A DNA stretch of 64,000 nt from Castellaniella sp044508625 (GTDB lineage Bacteria; Pseudomonadota; Gammaproteobacteria; Burkholderiales; Burkholderiaceae_B), in assembly GCA_044508625.1 (NCBI GenBank), contig JBIQHJ010000010.1, positions 17,222 through 81,221 on the forward strand, given 5' to 3'. This document shows positions 36,586 to 46,703 of the stretch, piece after piece (within the stretch, counting starts at the first letter, position 1; each line of letters begins with the position of its first letter). Position numbers and translations under genes: made by a program. The notes under the pieces were generated by a model. It saw only the letters and a program-made list of their open reading frames with translations. It did no database searches and was not told where the DNA came from.

Positions 36586-37457
36586 CAGGCTCGCTCCGCG
36601 CGTTTGGAAAAGAGGCCGTAGGGGCGAAACAGCAGGGTCAGGATGACGATGGAAAAGCCGATCACATCGACCCAGCCCGTAGAGACGTAGCCGCCCCACA
36701 GGGCTTCCACCACTCCCAGCAGCAGGCCGCCGAGGATGGCGCCCGCAAAGCTGCCCATCCCGCCCAGGATGACGACGATGAAGGCTTTCAAGGTCACCAG
36801 GCCGCCCATGGACACCTGCACGGAATAGATGGAGGACAGCAGCATCCCCGCCGCCGCCGCGATGATCGTGCCGATGGCGAAAGTGCAGGCATAGATGTTG
36901 GCGACCCCGATGCCGGCCAACTGCGCCGCCATGGGGTCCTGGAACGTCGCCCGCATCGCGCGGCCCAGGCGGGTCCGGTTGATCACGAGGTGCGTGGCCG
37001 CCATGAGCACGGCGCACACCGCCACGGCGAAGATCCGGTTCTCCGTGACCACCGCGCTGCCCAGGAAAAGCGGCGTGGCCGCGACCGGCCCCGCCACCTT
37101 CAGGGGCGTGGAGCCGACGAGGATGAGCGCGGTGTTGATGATGAAGACCGACAGGCCGATCGTCAGCAGGATCCCGGCCTCCTCGCCCTCATGCCGGATG
37201 CGCTCGATCAGGAAGCGATCGACCAGCCATCCGAACGCGCCCATCGCCACGGCGACGACCAGCAGCCCGCTGAAGAAATCCAGGCCCAGCCGGCTGGTCA
37301 CCCACCATCCGATCACGCCGCCCAGCATGTACAGCTCGCCATGGGCGAAATTGACGACCTTCATGAAACCCAATATCAGGGTCAGGCCGAGCGCCGACAA
37401 GGCATAGAAGGCGCCTATGACCAGCCCGTTGATCAGGAACTGCAGGAACAGATCCAT
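36585..37457 (-). CDS. livH: HAAT ABC transporter permease, LivH-like
   Basis: 290 residues from MDLFLQFLINGLVIGAFYAL; GAGGAA lies eight bases upstream. It has about eight membrane helices and the LivH motif LGFMKVVNFAHGELYMLGG near the N-terminus, then ILGGMGSFAGAILGG near the C-terminus. It follows the binding-protein gene (45-base gap) and precedes livM (1-base overlap). Confidence 0.9.
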   Translation of the reverse strand: MDLFLQFLINGLVIGAFYALSALGLTLILGFMKVVNFAHGELYMLGGVIGWWVTSRLGLDFFSGLLVVAVAMGAFGWLVDRFLIERIRHEGEEAGILLTIGLSVFIINTALILVGSTPLKVAGPVAATPLFLGSAVVTENRIFAVAVCAVLMAATHLVINRTRLGRAMRATFQDPMAAQLAGIGVANIYACTFAIGTIIAAAAGMLLSSIYSVQVSMGGLVTLKAFIVVILGGMGSFAGAILGGLLLGVVEALWGGYVSTGWVDVIGFSIVILTLLFRPYGLFSKRAERA

Positions 37458-37502
37458 CGTGTCTTCCTCAAGCAATCCGCATCCGCCGCGCCTCGGACCC
37501 GC

Positions 37503-38636
37503 TCACGGCTTGTCGATGGTCGTCTGCGCCGCGATGTTCAGTTTCCCGTCGCTGATCTGGACCAGGACCGCGTCGAAACCATAGGCCTCCCCCTTGTCCG
37601 TGAACCGGTATTCGCCGTTGGGGGCCTTGTAGTCGGTCTCCAGCATGGCTTTCCTGACCGCATCGGAATCCGTGCTGCCGGCCCGGGCGATGGCGTCCAT
37701 GAGGATGTTCAGGGCATTGAAGCCGGCGGCGCTGTATTTCCCCGGCGAATTCTTGTAGGCCGCCGAATACGCCTTCACGAACTGCGCGTTGCGCTCGCCG
37801 CCGATGGTGGCGACATACGGCACGGCCGCGTAGATTCCGTTGGAAGCCTCGCCGGTGAGCTTGATGAAGTCGGCCGTCGCCCAGGACCCCACGCCGAAGA
37901 CCTTCGACTGGACGCCGAATTCCTTGAGCTGGCGCACCAGCACCGATCCGTCCTGGGTTTCCGCCGCGATGAAGATGCCGTCCGGCTTGGCGGCCCGCAA
38001 TTTGGCCAGCAGCGTGCTGAAGTCCGTTTCGCCATGATCGAAATATTCGACCATGACTTCCTTGACGCCGGCCTCGGACAGGTCGGCCGAGAAGTTCTTC
38101 ACGCCTCCCCGGCCCCAGTCGTCATTCACGCCCACGTAGGCCACCGTCTCGAGGCCCAGGTCCTTGGCCAGGATCTTGCTGAACGCCTTGGACATCAGCT
38201 TGTCCGTCTCGGCGGAACGAAAGAAGTACTTCAGGCCTTTTTCGGTCAGGCGCACGTCCGAGGACACGCCCGAGAGCAGGATCTTGCGGTTGCGGTCGGC
38301 GACCGGCTGCACCGCCGCCGTGGCCGAACTGCAGAACGCCCCCGTCAGCACCGCGACCCGGTCCCGCACGATCAGCTTTTCCGCGGCGTTCACGGAATTC
38401 GCCGGGCTGCACTGGCCGTCCTCGATGACGAGCTGCACATCGCCGCCCAGCACGCCGCCGGCCGCATTGCGCTGGGCGACGGCCAGTTTCGCCCCGTTCA
38501 CGTACGACTGCCCGTCATACGCCACCGAGCCGGTCAGGGGCTCGATGACGCCGATCTTGACGGGTTCCTGCGCGACCGCCAGGCCGCACATGGCGGTCAA
38601 GAGGCACATCGCCACACCATTCCAACGCTGAAGCAT
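37503..38636 (-). CDS. HAAT ABC transporter substrate-binding protein, LivK-like
   Basis: 377 residues from the ATG giving MLQRWNGVAMCL; a GTG four codons earlier is less likely since GGAG sits before this ATG. A signal peptide ends at AVA, mature start QEPVKIGVIEPLTGSVAYDG. The type I periplasmic-binding fold of the LivK/urea/amide group is seen in GAKLAVAQRNAAGGVLGG and AYVGVNDDWGRGG. It is first in the transporter operon. Its proximity to nic genes suggests a pyridine or related acid ligand. An AT-rich region with direct repeats lies upstream. Confidence 0.9.
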   Translation of the reverse strand: MLQRWNGVAMCLLTAMCGLAVAQEPVKIGVIEPLTGSVAYDGQSYVNGAKLAVAQRNAAGGVLGGDVQLVIEDGQCSPANSVNAAEKLIVRDRVAVLTGAFCSSATAAVQPVADRNRKILLSGVSSDVRLTEKGLKYFFRSAETDKLMSKAFSKILAKDLGLETVAYVGVNDDWGRGGVKNFSADLSEAGVKEVMVEYFDHGETDFSTLLAKLRAAKPDGIFIAAETQDGSVLVRQLKEFGVQSKVFGVGSWATADFIKLTGEASNGIYAAVPYVATIGGERNAQFVKAYSAAYKNSPGKYSAAGFNALNILMDAIARAGSTDSDAVRKAMLETDYKAPNGEYRFTDKGEAYGFDAVLVQISDGKLNIAAQTTIDKP

Positions 38637-38664
38637 GTTTTTCTCCACTGTCTTGTGATTGAAG

Positions 38665-38692
38665 TTTAATTATTTTGTTATTTAATTATTTA
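38665..38692. promoter_or_regulatory. AT-rich direct repeats upstream of the transporter operon
   Basis: TTTAATTATTT occurs at 38665-38675 and again at 38681-38691, a 16-base period. The flanking 38660-38700 is almost entirely A/T in an otherwise GC-rich window. It lies about 30-55 bases upstream of the binding-protein start, in promoter position. Candidate regulator site and promoter. Confidence 0.5.
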
Positions 38693-38832
38693 AGCTTAGT
38701 GTAGTTGGGGACAGGGCCGGCGTCGAACTGGTAGAAACCCTAAAAAATGTGAAAAGAGGATGCACCCGGCCCCGCCGGCCGTCGGGCCGCGAGGGTGGAT
38801 CTCAGGAAATCGGCCCGGCGAAGCCGAGAAAA

Positions 38833-39723
38833 TCAGCCGGCCGCGGCGGGAGGGCCCTCGTGCAGGTGGTCCAGGAAGGTGCGCAGCACGGCCCTGTCGT
38901 CATCCTTGCGGAAAATCGCGTACACATTGCCTTCCAGTTCGGGCGCGTCCAGCAGGCAGAACGAGACCGCGCGGGGCAGGTAGGGCCGCGCGGAAGCCGG
39001 CACCAGCGCAATGCCCAGCCCCGCCGCAACCAGGCTGAGCTGCGCCGGAACCTGGGCCACCGTCTGCCTGACCCTGGGCTCGAACCCATGCGCCGCGCAG
39101 GCCCTGAAGATGCGCTCGGCGAACGTCGAGCTTTCGCGCCGCAGCATGACGAAGGGCTCCCGCGCCAGGTCCTGGAGCGTCAGGCGGCCGCTCTGCGCCA
39201 GGCGGTGCGCCGGCGGCAGCGCGACGAACAGGGGGTCGGGCCACAACAGCGTGCTGCTCAGCAGGGCGTCCTCGATGACCTGGCGCGAGATGCTGACATC
39301 GATGCGCTGCTCGCGCAGGGCCTCCGGCTGGTCATTGGGCTCCAGTTCATGGAGCACGATCCGGATGTCGGGGTGGCTGCGGGCCAGCTCGCCGATGCGC
39401 CCGGGCAAGGGCCCCAGGAAATGCGATCCGGACAGGCCGACCTCGATCCGGCCTTCCAGGCCCGCATGGATGCCCTGGGCGCGCTGGACGGCCTCCTTCA
39501 GCCGGTCCTGCACGACGCGCACGTCGCGCAGGAAGGCGGTCCCCGCGGGCGTCAGCTCGACGCGGCGGCTGCTGCGGCGAAACAGCTTGATCCCCATTTC
39601 GTCCTCGAGCTGGGCGATTTGCGCACTGAGAGGCGGCTGCGAAATATGCAGCCGCTCGGCGGCCCGCGTGAAGTTCAATTCCTCGGCCAAGGCGGTGAAG
39701 TAGCGCAACTGTCGCAGTTCCAT
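38833..39723 (-). CDS. LysR-family transcriptional regulator of the nic region
   Basis: 296 residues from MELRQLRYFTALAEELNFTR. The HTH continues AAERLHISQPPLSAQIAQLE. The effector domain resembles the BenM/CatM group, with VGLSGSHFLGPLP and GLGIALVPAS. It is divergent from nicE (109-base gap) and lies upstream of the transporter operon in the same direction, so it may control either. The ligand is unknown. Confidence 0.9.
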   Translation of the reverse strand: MELRQLRYFTALAEELNFTRAAERLHISQPPLSAQIAQLEDEMGIKLFRRSSRRVELTPAGTAFLRDVRVVQDRLKEAVQRAQGIHAGLEGRIEVGLSGSHFLGPLPGRIGELARSHPDIRIVLHELEPNDQPEALREQRIDVSISRQVIEDALLSSTLLWPDPLFVALPPAHRLAQSGRLTLQDLAREPFVMLRRESSTFAERIFRACAAHGFEPRVRQTVAQVPAQLSLVAAGLGIALVPASARPYLPRAVSFCLLDAPELEGNVYAIFRKDDDRAVLRTFLDHLHEGPPAAAG

Positions 39724-39832
39724 AGGCGGAATATGACTCTCAAGACAAATTTCGTATTGGATTTTAGGCGATCGGCAAGCGACCATGACCATGCGACTTT
39801 CCCTGTCCGATCAACCACATAGGATATCGTCC

Positions 39833-40594
39833 ATGTCTACCATCACCCGCTCGTACCGCATTGGCCAGATCGTCCCCAGCTCCAACACGACGATGGAAAC
39901 CGAAATCCCCTCGATGCTGCGCAGCCGCGAAGCGGTCTTCGGCGAGCGCTTCACATTCCATTCCAGCCGCATGCGCATGAAAAAAGTGACCGCGGAGGAA
40001 CTGAAGGCCATGGATGCCGATTCCGACCGCTGCGCGCTGGAGCTCTCCGACGCCCAGGTGGACGTCCTGGGCTACGCCTGCCTGGTCGCCATCATGAGCA
40101 TGGGGCTGGGCTACCATCGCGAATCCGAAAAGCGGCTGCACCAGGTCACGCTGGACAACGGCCACCCCGCCCCCGTCGTGTCCAGCGCCGGCGCGCTGGT
40201 GGATGGCCTGCACGCCATGGGCGCCAGGAAAGTGTCGATCCTGACACCCTACATGAAGCCGCTCACGCAACTGGTGGTGGACTACATCGAACACGAAGGC
40301 ATCGAGGTGCACGATGCCGTGTCGCTGGAAATCCCGGACAACCTGGAAGTCGGCCGCCAGGATCCCCTGGCGCCGGCGGAACACATCAAGCGGGTCGACA
40401 CCAAGGGCGTGGACGCCGTCGTGCTGTCGGCCTGCGTGCAAATGCCGTCCCTGCCATCCGTGCAGCAAGTGGAAGACCGCCTGGGCCTGCCGGTGACGAC
40501 CGCCGCCGTCGGCACGGTCTACCAGATGCTCAAGCGCCTGGACCTGCGCCGCGAGGTGCCCGGGGCGGGCAGCCTGCTGTCGGGCCGCTACTGA
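39833..40594 (+). CDS. nicE: Maleate cis-trans isomerase
   Basis: 253 residues from MSTITRSYRIGQIVPSSNTT, the family length; an in-frame ATG 48 bases upstream is unlikely. The two catalytic cysteines are Cys83 (GYACLVA) and Cys201 (LSACVQMPS), matching the pair known in NicE of the Asp/Glu racemase fold. It turns maleate into fumarate, the last step of the nic pathway. It is separated from the other nic genes by the LysR gene and is transcribed the opposite way. Confidence 0.93.
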   Translation: MSTITRSYRIGQIVPSSNTTMETEIPSMLRSREAVFGERFTFHSSRMRMKKVTAEELKAMDADSDRCALELSDAQVDVLGYACLVAIMSMGLGYHRESEKRLHQVTLDNGHPAPVVSSAGALVDGLHAMGARKVSILTPYMKPLTQLVVDYIEHEGIEVHDAVSLEIPDNLEVGRQDPLAPAEHIKRVDTKGVDAVVLSACVQMPSLPSVQQVEDRLGLPVTTAAVGTVYQMLKRLDLRREVPGAGSLLSGRY

Positions 40595-40595
40595 G

Positions 40596-40610
40596 GCCGG
40601 GAATCCCGGC
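40596..40610. terminator. Hairpin between convergent nicE and lysR
   Basis: GCCGGG-AAT-CCCGGC is a perfect 6-bp stem with a 3-base loop, directly after the nicE stop. No T-run follows. It may end nicE transcription or the converging lysR transcript. Confidence 0.4.
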
Positions 40611-40636
40611 ATGGCGGAGCGGCCCGGGCGGCCGGC

Positions 40637-41551
40637 TCATTCCCGCTCGCCGTCCCAGTATCCCGGCTGCTGGTAGCGGTGCTTCAGGTCATCGATGAAA
40701 TACCGCACCTTGGCCGGCAGGTAGCGCTGCTGCGGGTAGACGGCCTGGATATCGTAGGCGGGCAGCGCGAATTCGTCGAGCACGGTCACCAGCTCGCCGC
40801 GCTTGAGCTCGCGCTGGATTTCCCAGGTCGACCGCCAGCCGATTCCCAGGCCCTGGCGCACCCAATCGTACAGCAGCTCGCCGTCGTTGCAGGCGAGGCT
40901 GCCCTTGACCCGCACGGCAAAGGGCCTGCCGTCGCGCACGAAGATCCAGCCCCGGTGCTGCCCGCCTTGCAGGTTGAACGCCAGGCAGTTGTGGCGCGCG
41001 AGATCCTCGGGCACCCGCGGCACGCCATACCGGCTGAAGTACTCGGGCGTCCCGCAGACGACGCGGCGATTGGGGAACAGGCGCACGGCGACGTAGTTCG
41101 GGTCGGCGACCTCGCCGATCCGGATCGCCATGTCGTAGCCCTCGCGCACCAGGTCGACCACGCTGTCGGTGAAATTGAACGACAGCCTCAGGTCCGGATA
41201 GCGCGCTTGGAACGCCACCGCGTGCGGGGCGACGTGCTGGCGCCCGAACGAGGCCGGCGCCGAGACCACCAGGTGCCCGGCCAAGGAGCGGCGCCGCGCC
41301 GTGATGCTGGCATCGGCCGCGTCGAAGTCCTGGAGGAGCTGCTGGCATTGCTCGAGATAGCGCTCTCCCAGGTCCGTCAGCACCAGGCCGCGCGTGGAGC
41401 GGTGCATGAGCTGCACGCCCAGCCGACGCTCGAGCGCGGTCAGGCGCCGCCCCATGATCACCGGCGTCACCGACTCCGCGAGGGCCGCCGCCGCAAAGCT
41501 GCCTTTTTCCGCGATCAATACAAAACTGCGTATCTCGGTATAGCGACTCAT
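40637..41551 (-). CDS. LysR-family transcriptional regulator, divergent from gcl
   Basis: 304 residues from MSRYTEIRSFVLIAEKGSF. The HTH continues AAAALAESVTPVIMGRRLTA. The effector domain is of the DsdC/GcvA-like group (VSAPASFGRQHVAPH; GYDMAIRIGEVADPNYVAVR). It is divergent from the gcl operon with 231 bases between, and a perfect inverted repeat ATACT-TAT-AGTAT sits in that gap. Control of glyoxylate utilisation is inferred from position. Confidence 0.9.
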   Translation of the reverse strand: MSRYTEIRSFVLIAEKGSFAAAALAESVTPVIMGRRLTALERRLGVQLMHRSTRGLVLTDLGERYLEQCQQLLQDFDAADASITARRRSLAGHLVVSAPASFGRQHVAPHAVAFQARYPDLRLSFNFTDSVVDLVREGYDMAIRIGEVADPNYVAVRLFPNRRVVCGTPEYFSRYGVPRVPEDLARHNCLAFNLQGGQHRGWIFVRDGRPFAVRVKGSLACNDGELLYDWVRQGLGIGWRSTWEIQRELKRGELVTVLDEFALPAYDIQAVYPQQRYLPAKVRYFIDDLKHRYQQPGYWDGERE

Positions 41552-41673
41552 GACCGTCCCCTCCCGGCGGGATGATAGGAACCCTGGACGATCCCATTGG
41601 AAATAATGGTTATTCGCCGCCGGCCATGGCATGGCCGCCGCTCGCCCCGGCATTCCCGGAACTGGCACATCAA

Positions 41674-41686
41674 ATACTTATAGTAT
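41674..41686. promoter_or_regulatory. ATAC-N5-GTAT inverted repeat upstream of gcl
   Basis: ATACTTATAGTAT is a perfect inverted repeat with a 3-base centre in the lysR-gcl gap. It has the T-N-A symmetry expected of LysR sites. It lies about 97 bases before the gcl start and 123 bases before the lysR start. Candidate binding site for the adjacent regulator. Confidence 0.5.
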
Positions 41687-41782
41687 CGGCAGAAACGAGG
41701 AAATCTGGGATTCCTGCGTATCGGGGTTTTCCTTATCCTGGATCGGGCCTGGAACATCCAACCGATCGAAGGAGCAGAAACC

Positions 41783-43564
<1,782 letters not shown>

Positions 43565-43611
43565 AACCCTGCTGGACCGAACGATTCGAACCCGAGACAC
43601 CGGAGCCGCAC

Positions 43612-44391
43612 ATGCCGAAATTCGCCGCCAACCTGACGATGCTCTTTACCGAGCTCGATTTCCTAGACCGCTTCCAGGCCGCCGCCCAGGCCGGCTTCGA
43701 GGCCGTGGAATACCTGTTTCCCTACGCCTACGACAAGCGCGAGCTGGCCGCCCGCCTCGCGGACCACGGCCTGGTCCAGGTCCTGCACAACCTGCCCGCG
43801 GGCGACTGGGACGCGGGCGAGCGCGGCATCGCCTGCCACCCCGGCCGCGCCGGCGAATTCCGCGAGGGCGTGGACCGCGCCATCGACTACGCCCAGGCCC
43901 TGGGCTGCCCCCAGGTCAACTGCCTGGCCGGCAAGGTCCCCGAGGGCGTGAGTCTCGAGCAGGCGCACCGGACCTTCGTCGACAACCTGCGCCATGCCGC
44001 GCAGCGCCTGGCCGGCGCCGGCATCCGCCTGCTGATCGAGCCGATCAACACCTACGACATCCCGGGGTTCTTCCTCAGCCGCAGCGACCAGGCCCTGGCC
44101 ATCCTCGACGAGGTGGATTCGCCCAACCTCAAGATCCAGTACGACATCTACCATGCCCAGCGCATGGAGGGCGAGCTGGCGAACACGATCAGCCGCAACC
44201 TCGAGCGCATCGGCCACATCCAGATCGCCGACAACCCCGGCCGCAACGAGCCGGGCACCGGAGAGATCCACTACCCCTGGCTGCTGCGCCACATCGACCG
44301 CGCCGGCTACCAGGGCTGGATCGGCTGCGAATACAAGCCCGCGGGCCGCACCCGGGACGGCCTGGGCTGGATGCGGGCCATGGGCGCCTGA
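43612..44391 (+). CDS. hyi: Hydroxypyruvate isomerase
   Basis: 259 residues with a xylose-isomerase-like TIM barrel. It begins MPKFAANLTMLFTELDFLDR and has LLIEPINTYDIPGFFL, with the metal-binding Glu near residue 143, IQYDIYHAQRMEG, IQIADNPGRNEPGTGEI and IGCEYKP. It interconverts hydroxypyruvate and tartronate semialdehyde. It follows gcl by 47 bases. Confidence 0.94.
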   Translation: MPKFAANLTMLFTELDFLDRFQAAAQAGFEAVEYLFPYAYDKRELAARLADHGLVQVLHNLPAGDWDAGERGIACHPGRAGEFREGVDRAIDYAQALGCPQVNCLAGKVPEGVSLEQAHRTFVDNLRHAAQRLAGAGIRLLIEPINTYDIPGFFLSRSDQALAILDEVDSPNLKIQYDIYHAQRMEGELANTISRNLERIGHIQIADNPGRNEPGTGEIHYPWLLRHIDRAGYQGWIGCEYKPAGRTRDGLGWMRAMGA

Positions 44392-44456
44392 GCGCCCGCC
44401 CGCGGCCCCCGCGGCACACGACCCCCGTCACCGGAACCAAGAAAGGAGCGCTACAC

Positions 44457-45341
44457 ATGGCCAAGATCGGCTTCATCGGACTGGGCATCATGGGCACCCC
44501 CATGGCCGCCAACCTCATCAGGGGCGGCCACGCCCTCACCGTACACACCCGCCGCAAGGCGCCGCAAAGCCTGCTGGACATGGGCGCCACCGCCGCGGCG
44601 AGCGCGGCCGAGGTGGCCAGGGCCTCGGAGGTCATCATCGTGATGGTCCCCGACACGCCCGACGTCGAGGCGGTGCTGTTCGGCGAGCAGGGCGTCGCGG
44701 CCGGCCTGTCCAAGGGCAAGATCGTCGTCGACATGAGCTCGATCTCGCCGGTGGCGACCAAGGATTTCGCGGCCCGCATCAATGCGCTGGGCTGCGAATA
44801 CCTGGATGCGCCGGTCTCGGGCGGCGAGGTGGGCGCCAAGGCCGCCAGCCTGACCATCATGGTGGGCGGCAGCCAGGCGGCCTTCGACACCGTCAAGCCG
44901 CTGTTCGACCTGATGGGCAAGAACGTGACCCTGGTCGGCGGCAACGGCGACGGCCAGACCACCAAGGTCGCCAACCAGATCATCGTGGCCCTCACCATCG
45001 AGGCCGTGGGCGAGGCCCTGCTGCTGGCCGCCAAGGCTGGTGCCGACCCGGCCAAGGTGCGCCAGGCGCTGATGGGCGGCTTTGCCAGCTCGCGCGTCCT
45101 CGAGGTCCACGGCGAGCGCATGATCAAGCGCAGCTTCGAGCCGGGCTTTCGCATCGCCCTGCATCAAAAGGACCTGAACCTGGCGCTCTCGACGGCCCGC
45201 CAGCTCGGCCTGTCGCTGCCCAGCACCGCCGTCGCGCAGGAACTGTTCAACGCCTGCGCGGCGCACGACGGGGCGGCCTGGGACCATTCCGGGATGGTCC
45301 GCGCGCTGGAAATCATGGCGAATTTCGAGATAGGACAGTAA
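44457..45341 (+). CDS. glxR: 2-hydroxy-3-oxopropionate (tartronate semialdehyde) reductase
   Basis: 294 residues from MAKIGFIGLGIMGTPMAANL, the beta-hydroxyacid dehydrogenase Rossmann start. AAAGGAG precedes the ATG. The substrate motif DAPVSGGEVGAKAASLTIMVGG and catalytic Lys region (GQTTKVANQIIV) are clear. It reduces tartronate semialdehyde to D-glycerate with NAD(P)H. Third gene of the glyoxylate operon. Confidence 0.94.
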   Translation: MAKIGFIGLGIMGTPMAANLIRGGHALTVHTRRKAPQSLLDMGATAAASAAEVARASEVIIVMVPDTPDVEAVLFGEQGVAAGLSKGKIVVDMSSISPVATKDFAARINALGCEYLDAPVSGGEVGAKAASLTIMVGGSQAAFDTVKPLFDLMGKNVTLVGGNGDGQTTKVANQIIVALTIEAVGEALLLAAKAGADPAKVRQALMGGFASSRVLEVHGERMIKRSFEPGFRIALHQKDLNLALSTARQLGLSLPSTAVAQELFNACAAHDGAAWDHSGMVRALEIMANFEIGQ

Positions 45342-45402
45342 GCTGTCCCCTTCGCGGCGGGTCCGCCCGCCGCGCATCGTCCCGAAACCGGCCCACGCAC
45401 CC

Positions 45403-46665
45403 ATGACCCAGACGCCCCGCGACCTCCTGACCCGCATGTTCACCGCCGCCGTGCAGGCGGCCCAGCCCGAGCACTGCATCGCCCGTTTCCTGCCCGCCCC
45501 GCCCAAGGGACGCACCCTCGTCATCGGGGCCGGCAAGGCCTCGGCCGCCATGGCGCAGGCCCTCGAGCGCCACTGGTCCGGCCCCCTCGAGGGCCTGGTG
45601 GTCACGCGCTACGGCTACGCCGTGCCCTGCGAGCGCATCGAGATCGTCGAGGCGGCCCATCCGGTGCCCGACGAGGCGGGCTCGGCCGCGGCGCGCCGGC
45701 TCCTCGAGCGGGTCGCCGGCCTCTCGGCCGACGACCTGGTGATCTGCCTGGTCTCGGGCGGCGGCTCGTCGCTGTTGCCCATGCCCGCCGAGGGCGTCAC
45801 CCTCCAGGACAAGCAGGACATCAACCGCGCGCTGCTGAAATCCGGCGCCACGATCTCCGAGATGAACTGCGTGCGCCGGCACCTGTCGGCCATCAAGGGC
45901 GGGCGCCTGGCTGCGGCCTGCGCGCCCGCCCGCGTGGTGAACCTGCTGATCTCCGACGTGCCCGGCGACCAGCCGGCCGACATCGCCTCGGGCCCCACCG
46001 TCGCCGACCCCAGCACCTGCGCCGATGCGCTGGACATCGTGCGCCGCTACGGCATCACCCTGCCCGCCGCCGCCCGCGCCCTGCTGGAATCGGGCGCGGG
46101 CGAAACCATCAAGCCCGGCGACCCGCGCCTGTCCAGGGTCGAGACGCACCTCATCGCCACCCCGCAGATGGCCCTCGAGGCCGCCGCCGCCGTCGCGCGC
46201 GAGGCCGGCGTGGCGCCGGTGCTGCTGGGCGACCGCATCGAGGGCGAGGCGCGCGACGTCGGCAAGGTCCTGGGCGGCATCGCATTGCAGGTGCGCGCCC
46301 ATGGCCAGCCGGCGCCCGCGCCCTGCGTCCTGCTGTCCGGCGGCGAGACCACCGTCACGGTGCGCGGCAAGGGACGCGGCGGCCGCAACGTGGAATTCCT
46401 GCTGTCCCTGGCCATCACCCTGGACGGCGCCAGGGACGTCCACGCGCTGGCGGGCGATACCGACGGCGTCGACGGCCAGGAGGAGATCGCCGGCGCCCTG
46501 ATCGGGCCCGACTCCCTGGCGCGCGCCTGGGCGCTGGGCATGCCGCCGCGCGCCCACCTGGACGACAACGACGGGCATGGATTCTTCGAGCGGCTGGGCG
46601 ATTCCCTGCTCACCGGGCCCACCCTCACGAACGTGAACGATTTCCGCGCCATCCTGGTCCTCTGA
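45403..46665 (+). CDS. ttuD: Glycerate 2-kinase (MOFRL family)
   Basis: 420 residues, usual for TtuD/GckA-type kinases. The N-terminal domain has VIGAGKASAAMAQALE and VSGGGSSLLPMPAEGVTL; the C-terminal MOFRL domain has LLSGGETTVTV, GRGGRNVEFLL and TNVNDFRAILV. It phosphorylates D-glycerate to 2-phosphoglycerate. Often annotated hydroxypyruvate reductase in older records; kinase is the better call given the adjacent glxR and pyk. Confidence 0.92.
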   Translation: MTQTPRDLLTRMFTAAVQAAQPEHCIARFLPAPPKGRTLVIGAGKASAAMAQALERHWSGPLEGLVVTRYGYAVPCERIEIVEAAHPVPDEAGSAAARRLLERVAGLSADDLVICLVSGGGSSLLPMPAEGVTLQDKQDINRALLKSGATISEMNCVRRHLSAIKGGRLAAACAPARVVNLLISDVPGDQPADIASGPTVADPSTCADALDIVRRYGITLPAAARALLESGAGETIKPGDPRLSRVETHLIATPQMALEAAAAVAREAGVAPVLLGDRIEGEARDVGKVLGGIALQVRAHGQPAPAPCVLLSGGETTVTVRGKGRGGRNVEFLLSLAITLDGARDVHALAGDTDGVDGQEEIAGALIGPDSLARAWALGMPPRAHLDDNDGHGFFERLGDSLLTGPTLTNVNDFRAILVL

Positions 46666-46703
46666 CCGGGCGCGCCGGCACATCCACCGCAGGAGCTCCC
46701 CCG

